Origin: Pictodentalium vernedei
Taxonomy: Eukaryota; Mollusca; Scaphopoda; Dentaliida; Dentaliidae
Length of the DNA stretch: 64,000 nt
Direction of reading: 5' to 3'
Assembly: GCA_031216915.1 (NCBI GenBank)
Contig: CM062297.1
Coordinates: forward strand, 538,244,971-538,308,970
Shown in pieces: positions 24,401-34,469 of the stretch (position 1 is its first letter; each line of letters starts with the position of its first letter). The notes beneath the pieces are model-generated. The model had not been told where the DNA came from. It searched no databases and saw only the letters and a list, made by a program, of their open reading frames with translations. The position numbers and the translations under genes are program-made.

Positions 24401-25242
24401 ATATGTCATTAGTAAAAGTTTAACCGTTGGCAGATTCGAGACTGCCCATATGGGTACGGTTGGAATAATTGATATTTTCATAAAATCACTGAATATTGAT
24501 AAGTATGCAGTGGTAGATTGGAATAGAATATCCGAAAATGCTTTCGAAATTCGGATTCACAGTTTAATTCCAAGAATATTTTCTGTTATAAGGTTGCTGT
24601 AAAGTTTAACTCCATCCCTGTCTTAAATGCATAAAAATTGGTGCCGTCGAAAAAAAACTCTAATTTTTTTCAGAATTCCGTAGGTTTAAGTGACAATTTA
24701 CTCCATTCCTAATTCATTGAGCGCTGAATGTTTTCTATTCCTGCATACAGCAAGCATAGCATGATAACTTCTGTTTTATACGTTATTATCAATAGTTTAA
24801 CCCTTGGTATATTTAGGAGTTCCCATGTGGATATAGTCGGAATAATTGTTATTTTCGTAAAATCAATCCCTGAATATATTGGTAACCGTGCAGTGGCCTT
24901 TCGGAGGTGCAACATGAAGCCGCAAATAGTTATGGTTGAAAATCAAATAGACAGATATAATGCCTAACTCAGCCGGTGACAGGTGAATAATGAATGGAAA
25001 AGTCGTTGAATTGAGAATAAAGTAGGGACGAATTGTGCCCTCGGTTTCCACCTGATGCACAGTATTTCCACGCGCGGCACTTGACAAAGATACTAAACTT
25101 TCGGGCAGGGACTGTAGAAAACATTCTGAGAATTTCAAGTTGCTGCCTTGCATTGTCGGGACATAATTGGAATATATCCGACATTGTAACTGTTCAATTT
25201 GAATGTTAAATTAGCCAGATGACGGCTTTTTCTCCACCGAAT

Positions 25243-25529
25243 AATCCCACCGCAACCGCATTGTGTCCTTGGGCAAGACACTTCATCTCCACTGCCCGCG
25301 TGGGGGCACAGTGGCTTCGTGTACTAAGGCGTACTGCACGTCGATTGTGCACTTGTCTTCAACCAATGCTAACCCTGGAGTTCGTATGTTGGGGAGCTGG
25401 CAGTTGCTCGCCCTTGCTCGCTGGTTCTCTCCGGTACCCCGGCTTCCTCCACCCGTAAAACTGTTGCGGTCATGGTTAGCCAGTGTGCATAAATAGGTGA
25501 CCTTAACCACCAATAAATAAATAAATTAA
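25243..25529 (+). mobile_element. 5'-truncated SINE in copy C
   Basis: It starts within the B-box region (AATCCCACCGCAACC) and runs through the body to an AATAAATAA tail. The 13-bp direct repeat TTCTCCACCG(A/G)AT flanks it (25,230-25,242 and 25,530-25,542). It lies in the segment absent from A and B. Confidence 0.88.
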
Positions 25530-25861
25530 TTCTCCACCGGATCGAGTTGTTAGTTTCTGCCGGGACGGTCTAAAATAAGCAGTTTAACTCAAAACTTTCT
25601 GTCCCATATGAATGTGCGAATATTTAAAGCTGGACAGTTCATCAAATAGACAGAAATAATACCAAACTCGACCGGTGAGAGGTAAATAGTGAATGGAAAC
25701 GGCATTGCATTGGGAATAGAGTAGGGACGAATCGTCCCCGTAGTTTCCACGTGATCCACGTTGTTCCCACTCGCTCACCCCACTTGACAAAGATACTGTT
25801 CTGTCGAGCAGGGATAGTAGAACAACTTCTGAAGATTTCATGCATCTGCCTTCACTGGTCT

Positions 25862-26077
25862 AGACGCCGTGTACTAAGGCATACTGCACGTCGATGGTGC
25901 GCATGTCTTCAACCAATCTAACCCTGCCTGTGCTACAGTGCGGAGGCAGTATGTTGGGGAGCTGGCAGCTGCTCGTCATTGCTCTGTGGTTCTCTCTGAG
26001 TACTCCGGCTTGCGCCACCCATACATATGTCACCGACATAATATGACCTTGGCTGTTAATGTGTCGTTACACCCTAA

Positions 26078-26160
<83 letters not shown>

Positions 26161-26161
26161 A
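25862..26161 (+). mobile_element. 5'-truncated SINE body with long AATA tail in copy C
   Basis: Orthologous to the fragments at 11,863 and 19,345. The (AATA)n tail is about 85 bp. The adjoining 26,162-26,325 sequence is missing in A and B, whose tail runs straight into the following element sequence. Confidence 0.83.
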
Positions 26162-26690
26162 TCCAGTACCAGTTTTGCTCGTACAAATATTAGTACTGTC
26201 AGACAAAATTCATTTTCTGATTAATTTCGTACTTTTCTGTACCCACCTTCCCTGGGTAAGATTGGTATATCTTTTCAATCTCAGATTTAACCCCCAAGCA
26301 CAATGAGAGCGAGAATAAGAGTACCATTTGGCAATACCTAAATTATCCAACTTTGGTTACTGTCTGCTATCATTTTGGAATGGGTTAATTTGAGACACTT
26401 TGCTTTGCTATATGCAGAGATGTTTAATCAATAAATTCGGCTTTAGTTATGTTCTGGGACTTAATGAAACATGTGCTTTGGCCACTTAAAAATAGCACTG
26501 TCTGCAAAAAATGACCGAGTGAATACTCACTTGTTCAAAAACAAAAAGGAAAGAGCTCTTTGAGCTTTCCATAACTGCTTTTCAAAAATCAATTGGGAAC
26601 AAATTTTGTGTTATATGTTTTGGTGTTCCGTGTTATCCACCACCAGTTTGGCCGTACAAATATGAATACCGCCAGAATACCGCCAGGAAA

Positions 26691-27049
26691 GAAAGCACAT
26701 TTTCTCAGTGATAGTCTGTTTGACTTCTATGATAGAGGTCCCGAGTTTGATCCCTGTCTGAGACGACCCACGTAATGTCCTTGGGCAAGGCACTTTATCC
26801 CGGTTGCCAACATGGGGGCACAATGATGCCATGTACTAAGGCGTTCTGCATGTCAAAGGTGCACATGTCTTCAACCGCTGGTACCCTGCTTCAGAGGAGC
26901 TTGAACATAATTAGAATGTTTGGCTGACAGTTGCTCGTCGATGCTCGGTGGTTCTCTCTGGGTCCCCCGACTTCCCCCACCCGTAAAACTGTCACGGTCA
27001 CGATTAGCCACTGTGGATAAGTATGTGACCGTAAACACCAATAAATAAA
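26691..27049 (+). mobile_element. tRNA-headed SINE (second head type) in copy C
   Basis: Orthologous to 12,507-12,892 but without the 21-bp internal duplication seen in A and B. The left flank repeats ATACCGCCAG twice. Flanks TACCGCCAGGAAA and TACCGTCAGGGAAA are the target duplication. Confidence 0.87.
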
Positions 27050-27106
27050 TACCGTCAGGGAAACCCTCTGTGAAATCCTTCTGTCAATAAATAGCAAAGT
27101 AGTAAT

Positions 27107-28195
27107 GTGAAAGTGGCTTTCCGAGAAGGATGGAAGGTTGTCGGTGGTTCCAAGAGGAAACATGGGGGTAGAACCTTTGATGTGAATGAGGTAGGTGATG
27201 AGGTGGGGGCTGCTAGAAAAGTACGTAGGACAGATGAGGGGGGCCCAGGCCGGAGCAATGCTGTAAAGCGTTTGGCGTGGACTGCCAAAAGTGGTAGGAA
27301 AGGGGGGCCAGAGAAGCAGGTAGATAGGGGTGTAAAGTCCAAAGGCAGTGGGGAGTGCAGCACCAGAAACAGATTTGATGTGCTCGATTCGGAAGAGACA
27401 GAGGAGGAGATGGAGGTAGTTGCAACAGATAGTAGCTCGGGGTCTAGGCCAGAAAAAAGGAGGAGGGATCCGGGGGAAGACCAGGGGAGTAGTCCAGGTA
27501 GCTCAGGGCCTGGAAAGAGACGGAGGGACAAGGATAGGAGTAATCCTAGGTCAAAGATACCGATACCGATATTGATTCCGAGTGGGGCTGTTGGAGAGGA
27601 AGAGGACGCTGTAAACAATAGGAGACTAGAGGAGATAAATAGGGCGAGGTCCAAAAGTAAGTTGGTGGTTGCGGGAAGTAGCATAGTTCGGGGGATCGAC
27701 AAGGTTGTCTGTGGTCCGGACAGTAAAAATAGAACAGTTCTGTGCTTTCCGGGGGCTAAAGTGGAGGACCTGAGGGATAGAGTGGACGGTATTGTAGCTG
27801 GGTCGGGGCCTGATCCGGTAGTGGTATTACATGTGGGGTCCAATAACATCAGAGAGAGGAAATCAGTTCGTTTGGTGGACACATACAAGGACCTAATTAG
27901 TAAGCTACTTAGCAGGAATGCTCGGATCATCGTTTCAGGGGTGCTCCCCGTTATGGGTGGTGGGAATGAGAGGAACTCGCGGATTATGGCACTAAACGAG
28001 GAGCTGGGAGAGCACTGCAAAGACTTGGGAGTACATTTCATTGACCACTGGGATTCATTCTGGGGACAAGGAGAGTTGTATGGGCGAGACGGATTGCATT
28101 TAAGTAGGATGGGTACAGACCTGTTGGGCCAAAAAATCTTACAGGTGGCTGGACCTTTTTTGGAGAAAAGGGGGGTAGGAGACCACAGCCGGTAA
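27107..28195 (+). CDS. LINE ORF1 protein with SGNH-esterase-like domain, 5'-truncated
   Basis: Open for 362 codons with no ATG near its start: the first codon is GTG overlapping the host flank, so the true N-terminus was lost when the LINE inserted. Residues 1-170 are rich in Lys, Arg, Glu and Ser, as in nucleic-acid-binding ORF1 regions. Residues about 184-355 look like an SGNH/GDSL hydrolase: G190-S191-S192 (block I, candidate nucleophile Ser), G244-S245-N246-N247 (block III Asn) and D328-G329-L330-H331 (block V Asp/His). Esterase domains in ORF1 are known from CR1-like LINEs; their role in retrotransposition is unsettled. No zinc knuckle or PHD finger is seen in what remains. The frame ends in TAA 44 bp before ORF2, in a different frame. 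Confidence 0.85.
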   Translation: MKVAFREGWKVVGGSKRKHGGRTFDVNEVGDEVGAARKVRRTDEGGPGRSNAVKRLAWTAKSGRKGGPEKQVDRGVKSKGSGECSTRNRFDVLDSEETEEEMEVVATDSSSGSRPEKRRRDPGEDQGSSPGSSGPGKRRRDKDRSNPRSKIPIPILIPSGAVGEEEDAVNNRRLEEINRARSKSKLVVAGSSIVRGIDKVVCGPDSKNRTVLCFPGAKVEDLRDRVDGIVAGSGPDPVVVLHVGSNNIRERKSVRLVDTYKDLISKLLSRNARIIVSGVLPVMGGGNERNSRIMALNEELGEHCKDLGVHFIDHWDSFWGQGELYGRDGLHLSRMGTDLLGQKILQVAGPFLEKRGVGDHSR

Positions 28196-31100
28196 CCCAG
28201 AGTGGCACAAATGTTGGGAACATAGGAAGAACAACAAACATGCACAATACAGGGACATACCAGGGTTATAATAATGTGCCAGTGATGACAAAAAAACAAA
28301 GATTCATTAAGTTTGGGTACTGTAACATCCAGGGTCTGCACAAGAAAGTAAGCGAAATATCAACAATGATGGACGAAGGAGACTTCGATATAATGGGTCT
28401 AAGTGAGACGTGGATACGACGGGATGAGCGGGTTGATCAGATGAAGGGTTGCGTGTGGATAGGAGCTGGGCGAACTGAGGGTCAGAAACGGGGTGGGGGT
28501 GTTGGCATCTACGCTAAAGAGGAATTACAGCCCTCATTGATTACAGATCTCACAGAAGCAAGGACTCAGATTCCAGTATCCAACGAAATAGTCTGGGCAA
28601 AAATCAAGTTAGGAAGCAGGAGTGTTGCCGTTGGTGTTGTATACTTAGCAGTGGAGGGAAGTAAGCCCGAGTGGAATGATTCAATATATACAACTCTTAG
28701 ATCGAATATCACAGAGCTTGGGAGCAGAGGGTTCAGTATTGTCCTAATGGGGGACTTCAATGGGCACATCGGGGATAAGGAGGAGGGCATACAGGGAGGT
28801 GATAGGAAAATTAACACGAATGGGAGGAAGATGTTGGACCTATCAAAAGAGCTTGGTTTAAAGATCCTGAACAGGGATGCGAAATGTAAGGGTAAATGGA
28901 CCTGGGAGAGGAACGATAAGAAAACAATAATTGATTATATACTCACTGACATTAGCGTATGGAGGGAGGTTATAGATGTAGAAATAGATGACGAGGGAAA
29001 AAATGACTTGGGTAGTGATCACAACCTGATAACAGTTAAGATTATGGGCAAAAAGACGAATAGAGACAGAAATACCTTCAAGGAAGTTTGGGGACTAAAA
29101 CAAGGAGCCGACTGGAAGCAGTTTCGGGAAAAACTAAAACCAAATCTTGAATGTATACCTAGGGATGCAAATGTCCAGAGTATTTCAGATGGCATAGTAA
29201 ATAGCCTAACAGAGGCAGGGAAGGAGTGTATAGGAAGGGTGAGGGTCCCAACGAGAGAGCTTGGATACAGGGTTAACGAGGGACTGAAAAAGGCTATAAA
29301 AGAAAGGAAGGTAAAATGCGCTGCTTACAGAAGAAGTAGGAAGCTTAAAGGGGTGGATAACAATGACACGAGACTAATGAAAGGAGAATATGAACTGGCA
29401 CGGAAAAAGGTGAATGAGATAAAGAATAATAATAGGAAGGAGCGCAATTGCAGTCTTGCCAGAACAATAAAGAAAACGGGGGGTTCGAGCTCAAACGTAT
29501 TTTGGAACTGGGTAAATAAACGGGGGAAAAGTAGTGTGCAGAGTATCAAAGTGGATGGGGAAAGTACAGAAGATAAAGGCCGTATCGCTTCAGAGTTAGT
29601 CAAGCACTGGGAAAAGATAAACGATAGGCGATGGGGCAGTGGGTCCCCACCAAAAAGAAATACACTGGTGGAGGAGAACCTATCCAATCGTGTATGTAGC
29701 GAAATAACGGCAGAAGAAGTGCGGAACGTGGTCTCGAAATTAAAAAATGGTAAAGCGGGAGGGACTGATGAAATTCCGAACGAATTCCTCAAAAATGGAG
29801 GGGAGGCACTTATTGAAGTCCTGACAAACCTTTTCAACCTGGCTCTGCGAAAGCAAGAGGTCCCCAGAGAGTGGAGGGAAAGTAAGGTGTCGTTCATACA
29901 CAAAAAGGGGGATAAGGAAGTTCTAGATAACTATAGGGGGATATCAGTTAGTAGTAACATCGGAAAAGTATTCTGTAAGGTCATATACGGTAGACTAGAG
30001 GAAGTTATAGAAGAGAAAGGTTTTTTAGGAGAAATTCAAAATGGTTTCAGGAAAGGACGAAGAGTCACTGATCACCTATTTACACTCACCCAACTGATAG
30101 AATCAACAAAAGCTGAAAAGAAAAAGATGTTTCTGGCATTTCTAGATGTGAAAAAAGCGTACGACCGAGTGTGGAGGGAAGGTATGTGGCGGAAGCTCGA
30201 GGGCATCGGACTGGGGGGTGACTTTGTGGGAATCATGAAAGCACTGTATACAGATGTGCAAAGCCAACTCAGTCTAGGGAGTATCACTACAAAACGAGTC
30301 CCTATGGATATAGGCCTCAAGCAGGGGTGTATCTTTTCACCGATTTTGTTTGCATTGTATGTTAAAGATTTAGGGGACGAACTAATTCAGAGTGCGGAGG
30401 GGGTAAATGTTGGAGACATAAAGATACCAGGCTTATTCTTTGCGGACGACATGGTGTTAATGTCTAGAACTGAACAGGGGCTAGAGAAACTGCTGGAAAT
30501 TGTTGGTAGATATGGGAACACTTGGCGGCTCGAACTAAATGAAAATAAAAGCAAGGTAATACCCGTTGGACGCAAGGTAGATATGACGAAGAGATGGAGA
30601 GTGGGGGAGTTCTCAATCCCCGAAGGGGAAAGCAAACAAATCACTGTAGGAGAAACGGGAGAGTATGAGTATCTAGGGGTAAGCATAAATATAACGGGAA
30701 GAGGGGTGTACAGAAATTACTCAGCCAAACTGACTCTGAAGGGGAAAAGAATTCTGAACCAACTAAAACTTTTAGGGAAAAATAGTTTCAACAAGGTCTT
30801 TGTGGGGAAAACACTGTGGGAGAGGGTGGGTTTACCAAGTATAACGTATGGCACGGACGTGATTCCATTAAACCAAACCGTTACTAAGAAGTTGGAAAAT
30901 ACTCAAAATGATGCCGGCAGATGGATAACAGGGTCGAGTAATGCTGCAGCTTTGGAAGCAGTAAGGGGGGAGCTTGGGTGGATGAAAATCAAGGACAGGG
31001 TAGATTTGGGAAAACTGTGTTACTTTAACTACTTGAGAAACCTGCCTGACAACCGGTGGTGCAAATTGATGCTCGATACCATTTGGAATTCTAATATAGA

Positions 31101-31733
31101 AACGGGGTGGTCAAAACATGTGAGGGAACTAATGGACAATTACTCTATAGAGGTCACAAACATAGAAGTAGGAATGAAAGAAGGCAAAAGGTTTGTCAAA
31201 GAGAGAGTCATGGAAGATTGCAATCGAAACTGGCGAGCAGGGGTTAGCGTGAAAAGATCACTGCAGGGGTTACAATATAAAGAAAAGCCAGCTTTTGAGA
31301 AGTACCTAGATGGCACCTTTGGAGGGTCACTGCTGTTCAAACTGAGATCAAGATCACTGGAGCTTCGGGGAAAAATTGGGAGAGATGGGGAAAAGGGATG
31401 CCAAATGTGCCACTCTGGAGTAGTGGAGACCCTGGAACATTTTCTCTTGGAATGCCCACAGTATATACCTCATAGAATAAAATTTACTGGAAGAATAATG
31501 CAGAAGTGGGGTGAAGAAACAAAGGATAGATGGCTGAAGGGGGACACGAGGGAGAGGGTAGGAATGCTTATTGAAGAAATTGAAAAAGAGGAAGTGAGGG
31601 ACACTATTAAGCAGTTTATATCTGAATGCTGGGAGGAGAGGAGGGGAAGAGGGGGTGGGGTGCAGGGGGAATGATGGCCTTCTCTTATGAGGACCGCGAC
31701 AAATCAGCGGCTGGCCAAAGAGTTATTATTATT
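27109..31733 (+). mobile_element. CR1-group-like non-LTR retrotransposon (LINE), two ORFs
   Basis: This unit is inserted in copy C where A (12,951) and B (about 20,497) read 'agtaatgtaatgcaag'. The left flank stops after 'agtaatgt' and the right resumes at 'atgcaag', so there is no target duplication and one base is lost. The unit has a 5'-truncated ORF1, a 44-bp gap, an intact ORF2 and a short 3' UTR ending AGAG(TTA)n, a microsatellite tail typical of CR1/L2-like LINEs. The esterase-like ORF1 plus endonuclease/RT ORF2 point to the CR1 group; the exact clade cannot be fixed by eye. Confidence 0.9.
28240..31674 (+). CDS. LINE ORF2: AP-like endonuclease and reverse transcriptase
   Basis: An uninterrupted 1,144-residue frame from an ATG. 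The N-terminal endonuclease/exonuclease/phosphatase domain has C28-N29-I30-Q31-G32, S55-E56-T57-W58 (metal-binding Glu), MGDFNGH near 170, IDYIL near 231 and S-D-H-N near 260-263, all key residues present. The reverse transcriptase follows from about 540: FLDVKKAYDRVW near 633, GLKQGC near 691 and F733-F-A-D736-D737 (YxDD-type catalytic pair). The C-terminus has a zinc-binding C1054-X2-C1057-X9-H1067-X4-C1072 motif. The enzyme would nick target DNA and copy the LINE RNA from the nick. An intact frame suggests a recent insertion. A broken relative lies at 54,338-55,499. Confidence 0.96.
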   Translation: MHNTGTYQGYNNVPVMTKKQRFIKFGYCNIQGLHKKVSEISTMMDEGDFDIMGLSETWIRRDERVDQMKGCVWIGAGRTEGQKRGGGVGIYAKEELQPSLITDLTEARTQIPVSNEIVWAKIKLGSRSVAVGVVYLAVEGSKPEWNDSIYTTLRSNITELGSRGFSIVLMGDFNGHIGDKEEGIQGGDRKINTNGRKMLDLSKELGLKILNRDAKCKGKWTWERNDKKTIIDYILTDISVWREVIDVEIDDEGKNDLGSDHNLITVKIMGKKTNRDRNTFKEVWGLKQGADWKQFREKLKPNLECIPRDANVQSISDGIVNSLTEAGKECIGRVRVPTRELGYRVNEGLKKAIKERKVKCAAYRRSRKLKGVDNNDTRLMKGEYELARKKVNEIKNNNRKERNCSLARTIKKTGGSSSNVFWNWVNKRGKSSVQSIKVDGESTEDKGRIASELVKHWEKINDRRWGSGSPPKRNTLVEENLSNRVCSEITAEEVRNVVSKLKNGKAGGTDEIPNEFLKNGGEALIEVLTNLFNLALRKQEVPREWRESKVSFIHKKGDKEVLDNYRGISVSSNIGKVFCKVIYGRLEEVIEEKGFLGEIQNGFRKGRRVTDHLFTLTQLIESTKAEKKKMFLAFLDVKKAYDRVWREGMWRKLEGIGLGGDFVGIMKALYTDVQSQLSLGSITTKRVPMDIGLKQGCIFSPILFALYVKDLGDELIQSAEGVNVGDIKIPGLFFADDMVLMSRTEQGLEKLLEIVGRYGNTWRLELNENKSKVIPVGRKVDMTKRWRVGEFSIPEGESKQITVGETGEYEYLGVSINITGRGVYRNYSAKLTLKGKRILNQLKLLGKNSFNKVFVGKTLWERVGLPSITYGTDVIPLNQTVTKKLENTQNDAGRWITGSSNAAALEAVRGELGWMKIKDRVDLGKLCYFNYLRNLPDNRWCKLMLDTIWNSNIETGWSKHVRELMDNYSIEVTNIEVGMKEGKRFVKERVMEDCNRNWRAGVSVKRSLQGLQYKEKPAFEKYLDGTFGGSLLFKLRSRSLELRGKIGRDGEKGCQMCHSGVVETLEHFLLECPQYIPHRIKFTGRIMQKWGEETKDRWLKGDTRERVGMLIEEIEKEEVRDTIKQFISECWEERRGRGGGVQGE

Positions 31734-32219
31734 ATGCAAGAAATATTAACAAGCTGTTCAACATCCCTTTAATCAACTCATTTTTACTTGAAGTGTACTC
31801 ATCACTGTGTATACTAGCTCTCTAGATGGTTTAAACCATATCAAATAAACAACTAATTTGTGTGTGACAGTAACTCATATTACATGTATTTCATTGTATC
31901 TGAAACAGATATGTTGGAAAAATTGTGAAATCATGGAGTAGGAAGCTTACCCTCGTCTGTTGACAAATCCCACACATTCACAAACAGATAGAATGAGAGA
32001 GAATAAATTAATTATAGACATTTAAGGTCACTTTCAGCATCTTCAGCTATATCATGACCATAATATGGGTATTTTTCAAGTCCAGGTATTCATTGCATAG
32101 GCGTACAGGGTTTTTTTTCGGGGGGGGGGGGGAGGGGGGGGGGGCACCCTTTTAGCCCGAAAAAGTTGAATCTCAGGAGGAAATGCCAAATGCGGGTATG
32201 GGAGGGGGGGGGGGTCTCT

Positions 32220-32537
32220 CACCCCCCCCCCCCCCCCATTGAGTACCTGGAGAGAACTACCGAGCAATGGCAAGCGACTCAGACTCCCCGACATACTAAC
32301 TCCACAAAAGGAGGGTTAGCATTGGTTGAAGACAAGTGCACCCTCAAAGTACCCTTAGTACACATCGCCATCATACCCCTCCCCCACCCCACCCCACCCC
32401 CCACCCCCACGTGGGAAATTAAATTGGGATGAAGTGTCTTGCTCAAGGACACAATGTGGTTGCCACAGGCGGGATTCGAACCGAGGACTTCTTGGATTGC
32501 AACAATCATCTCTACCTTCTGAACCACCGTGCTCCCG
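32220..32537 (-). mobile_element. tRNA-headed SINE, minus strand, in copy C
   Basis: Orthologous to 13,439-13,732 and 20,994-21,287. The internal tract is now a CCCCACCC-type run (about 32,377-32,410), and a further poly-C run lies at its left edge (32,223-32,237). The head and B box near 32,470-32,537 are preserved. Confidence 0.87.
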
Positions 32538-33127
32538 TAATTTGCAGTAATAGAACTCTTTATATGTACTTGTGTGATTATAAATGAATAATATTACGTG
32601 GATATGGTTCCATTGAATCAACTTGTACAGTATAATGGTCAGTTTACTTGCTACTTCTAAGTGATGAGATAGGAAAACAACATTTTGTGTGGAAAACCAA
32701 AATGTTTTGTGGTCATTTCTGGCAACTAAATCGTCCGAAATTTTCTGGCATAGTGGCTGAAAATCGGCTCCTTCCTGACTCAGGAGTGGGTTGGGGCACA
32801 GTCCTCCATGAAACCCCGGCCCGTATGCCCATAATTCATATGTACTTATTTTTTTCAAAGCAGAAAGGACATCGCTTGTTTTGCTTTCTATGAAAATATT
32901 CTGTAATTATTGAAGAGCAAATTTTGTGTTAAATGTTTTGGTTTCCTGCTGTATCTCAAATATCTGTTTTGGCTGCATAAAAACTAGCAGCATCAGAAAA
33001 ACTTTGATTTCCACTAAATTTTCTGTTTTCAAAACTGATCGATAGTTTTGTGTACAATACAGTTTGCCTTTTCACATTAAAAAGTTGGGAAAGCCCGTAA
33101 TTTGTCCAACAAATTACAATTCTCTAG

Positions 33128-34460
33128 TTTTATCTTGTTATTCAATTCCAGTGAATGAAAGTGAACAGGATATTTAAATACCCAAAACTGAGGTCCTTAC
33201 AGTAAGGGTGTCTGAAAACCTTGGTTATGAAATTTAGGACTTTATTCGTAGATTCTTCAAGCGATAGTCGGTAGGGTGGGGATGGGGATGGGGATGTCAT
33301 AGACCGGGACTCACACCTTTATTCAGTGGTAAATAACACTTCACATAACACATTGTGAAAAAGGCGGGGAACTTGCACGTTTTGATGATGATCATATAGC
33401 AGGCCAGGGGCGGCGGGGCAGGAGGGGCACGCCCCCCCCCCCACACACACTTTTTTCACCAATTATAGGTACACAAACGGCATTTTCTGACATAATGTAC
33501 GTAACCCCTATAGACACAACACATTTCTTTCTCATCAATTCTCATTCGATTCATATATACTGTATTTCTTTTCTCGTTTACTTTTACCCTGTGATTTTGC
33601 AAAATATGAATTTGCATTCAAAGGCAAAGAACTAGTTCAATTCAATTCAATCCAAAGTATACGAATTGGGGGGGGGGGGGGGGGGCCATATAGGTTGTAG
33701 TGTGTACCAAAAGGTAAGATATATAAAGGCGAATGCTACTCTTAAATCAAAAACGAAAAAAATAAATCCACCACCACTACCCTAATCTGTGGTAACACCC
33801 GAAGACAGGCGATGTAATACGAAGACACCTGATGCCACATGATTCACTATGGATCGGTCAATATCCAATATCGCAAAATAATAACAATAAGGTTGAGGTT
33901 GAGGTCGCTGAGGTTAGTGTCTTAAATAGGGTGTGAATAAGGGTGAGGGGTAGCGTATATAAATTTATATATTTTGCACGAATAAGCCGCCCAGCAAACT
34001 ATTGACCCCCCCCCCCCCCCCCCGCCCCAAAGAAAAATTATTTTCCAGCCTACACCCTAATAAAGGTGTGACCCCCGCTTTTTGGTCTGACTCCCCACTT
34101 TTTTGGAGCTTCCGCCGCCTCTGTAACAGGCCTATTTTACAGAGTTCAAAACAATATGTACTCACACACGAGCACATCTCGATACGATAATCATACAGTT
34201 TCTTATATGCAAGGTACGCTAAATTGCACTATGTCAAGCCATTGAAAAGACTGATACAGGCTTGAATAAATGGAGTGATCTGATTGAGTCAAGATTTGGT
34301 CAAAGGCAGATATCAAGACAGAATCGGGGGGGGGGGGGGGTAGCCACTAAGCTTGTAGTAGTGCCACAAGTCAATAGCAATTGTACGAGGTAGTAATGGC
34401 AAAAGACTGCAAGGGTGATAGAAGACTGTAGTATTGGGTAAATACAATAGTATTGGATCA
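33128..34460. other. Unassigned sequence with several poly-C/poly-G runs
   Basis: Homopolymer tracts at about 33,431-33,442 (C), 33,667-33,685 (G), 34,007-34,022 (C) and 34,326-34,339 (G). No gene or family match is recognised. Confidence 0.5.
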
Positions 34461-34469
34461 CACGACAGA

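Larger units (their letters stand above)
22128..33127 (+). mobile_element. Helitron/Helentron-like element, copy C, 5'-truncated and filled with insertions
   Basis: It starts immediately after the CTAG of copy B with 'tttttggg' and joins the family at the position equivalent to about 9,190 of copy A, so the 5' hairpin is missing. The 3' end is complete: hairpin 33,097-33,117, CTAG 33,124-33,127. Relative to A and B it has extra sequence (about 25,190-25,862 and 26,162-26,325), a full SINE (24,026-24,400) and a LINE (27,109-31,733). The extra sequence includes a second diverged copy of the 'cggtgagaggtaaatagtgaatgg' block, which makes C look like the older form from which A and B were shortened. 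Confidence 0.78.

Noticed and set aside
27055-28341. 428-residue frame on the strand opposite LINE ORF1
   Set aside because: A shadow of ORF1: Ser/Leu/Pro-rich, extends into ORF2 and host flank, and lacks any domain.
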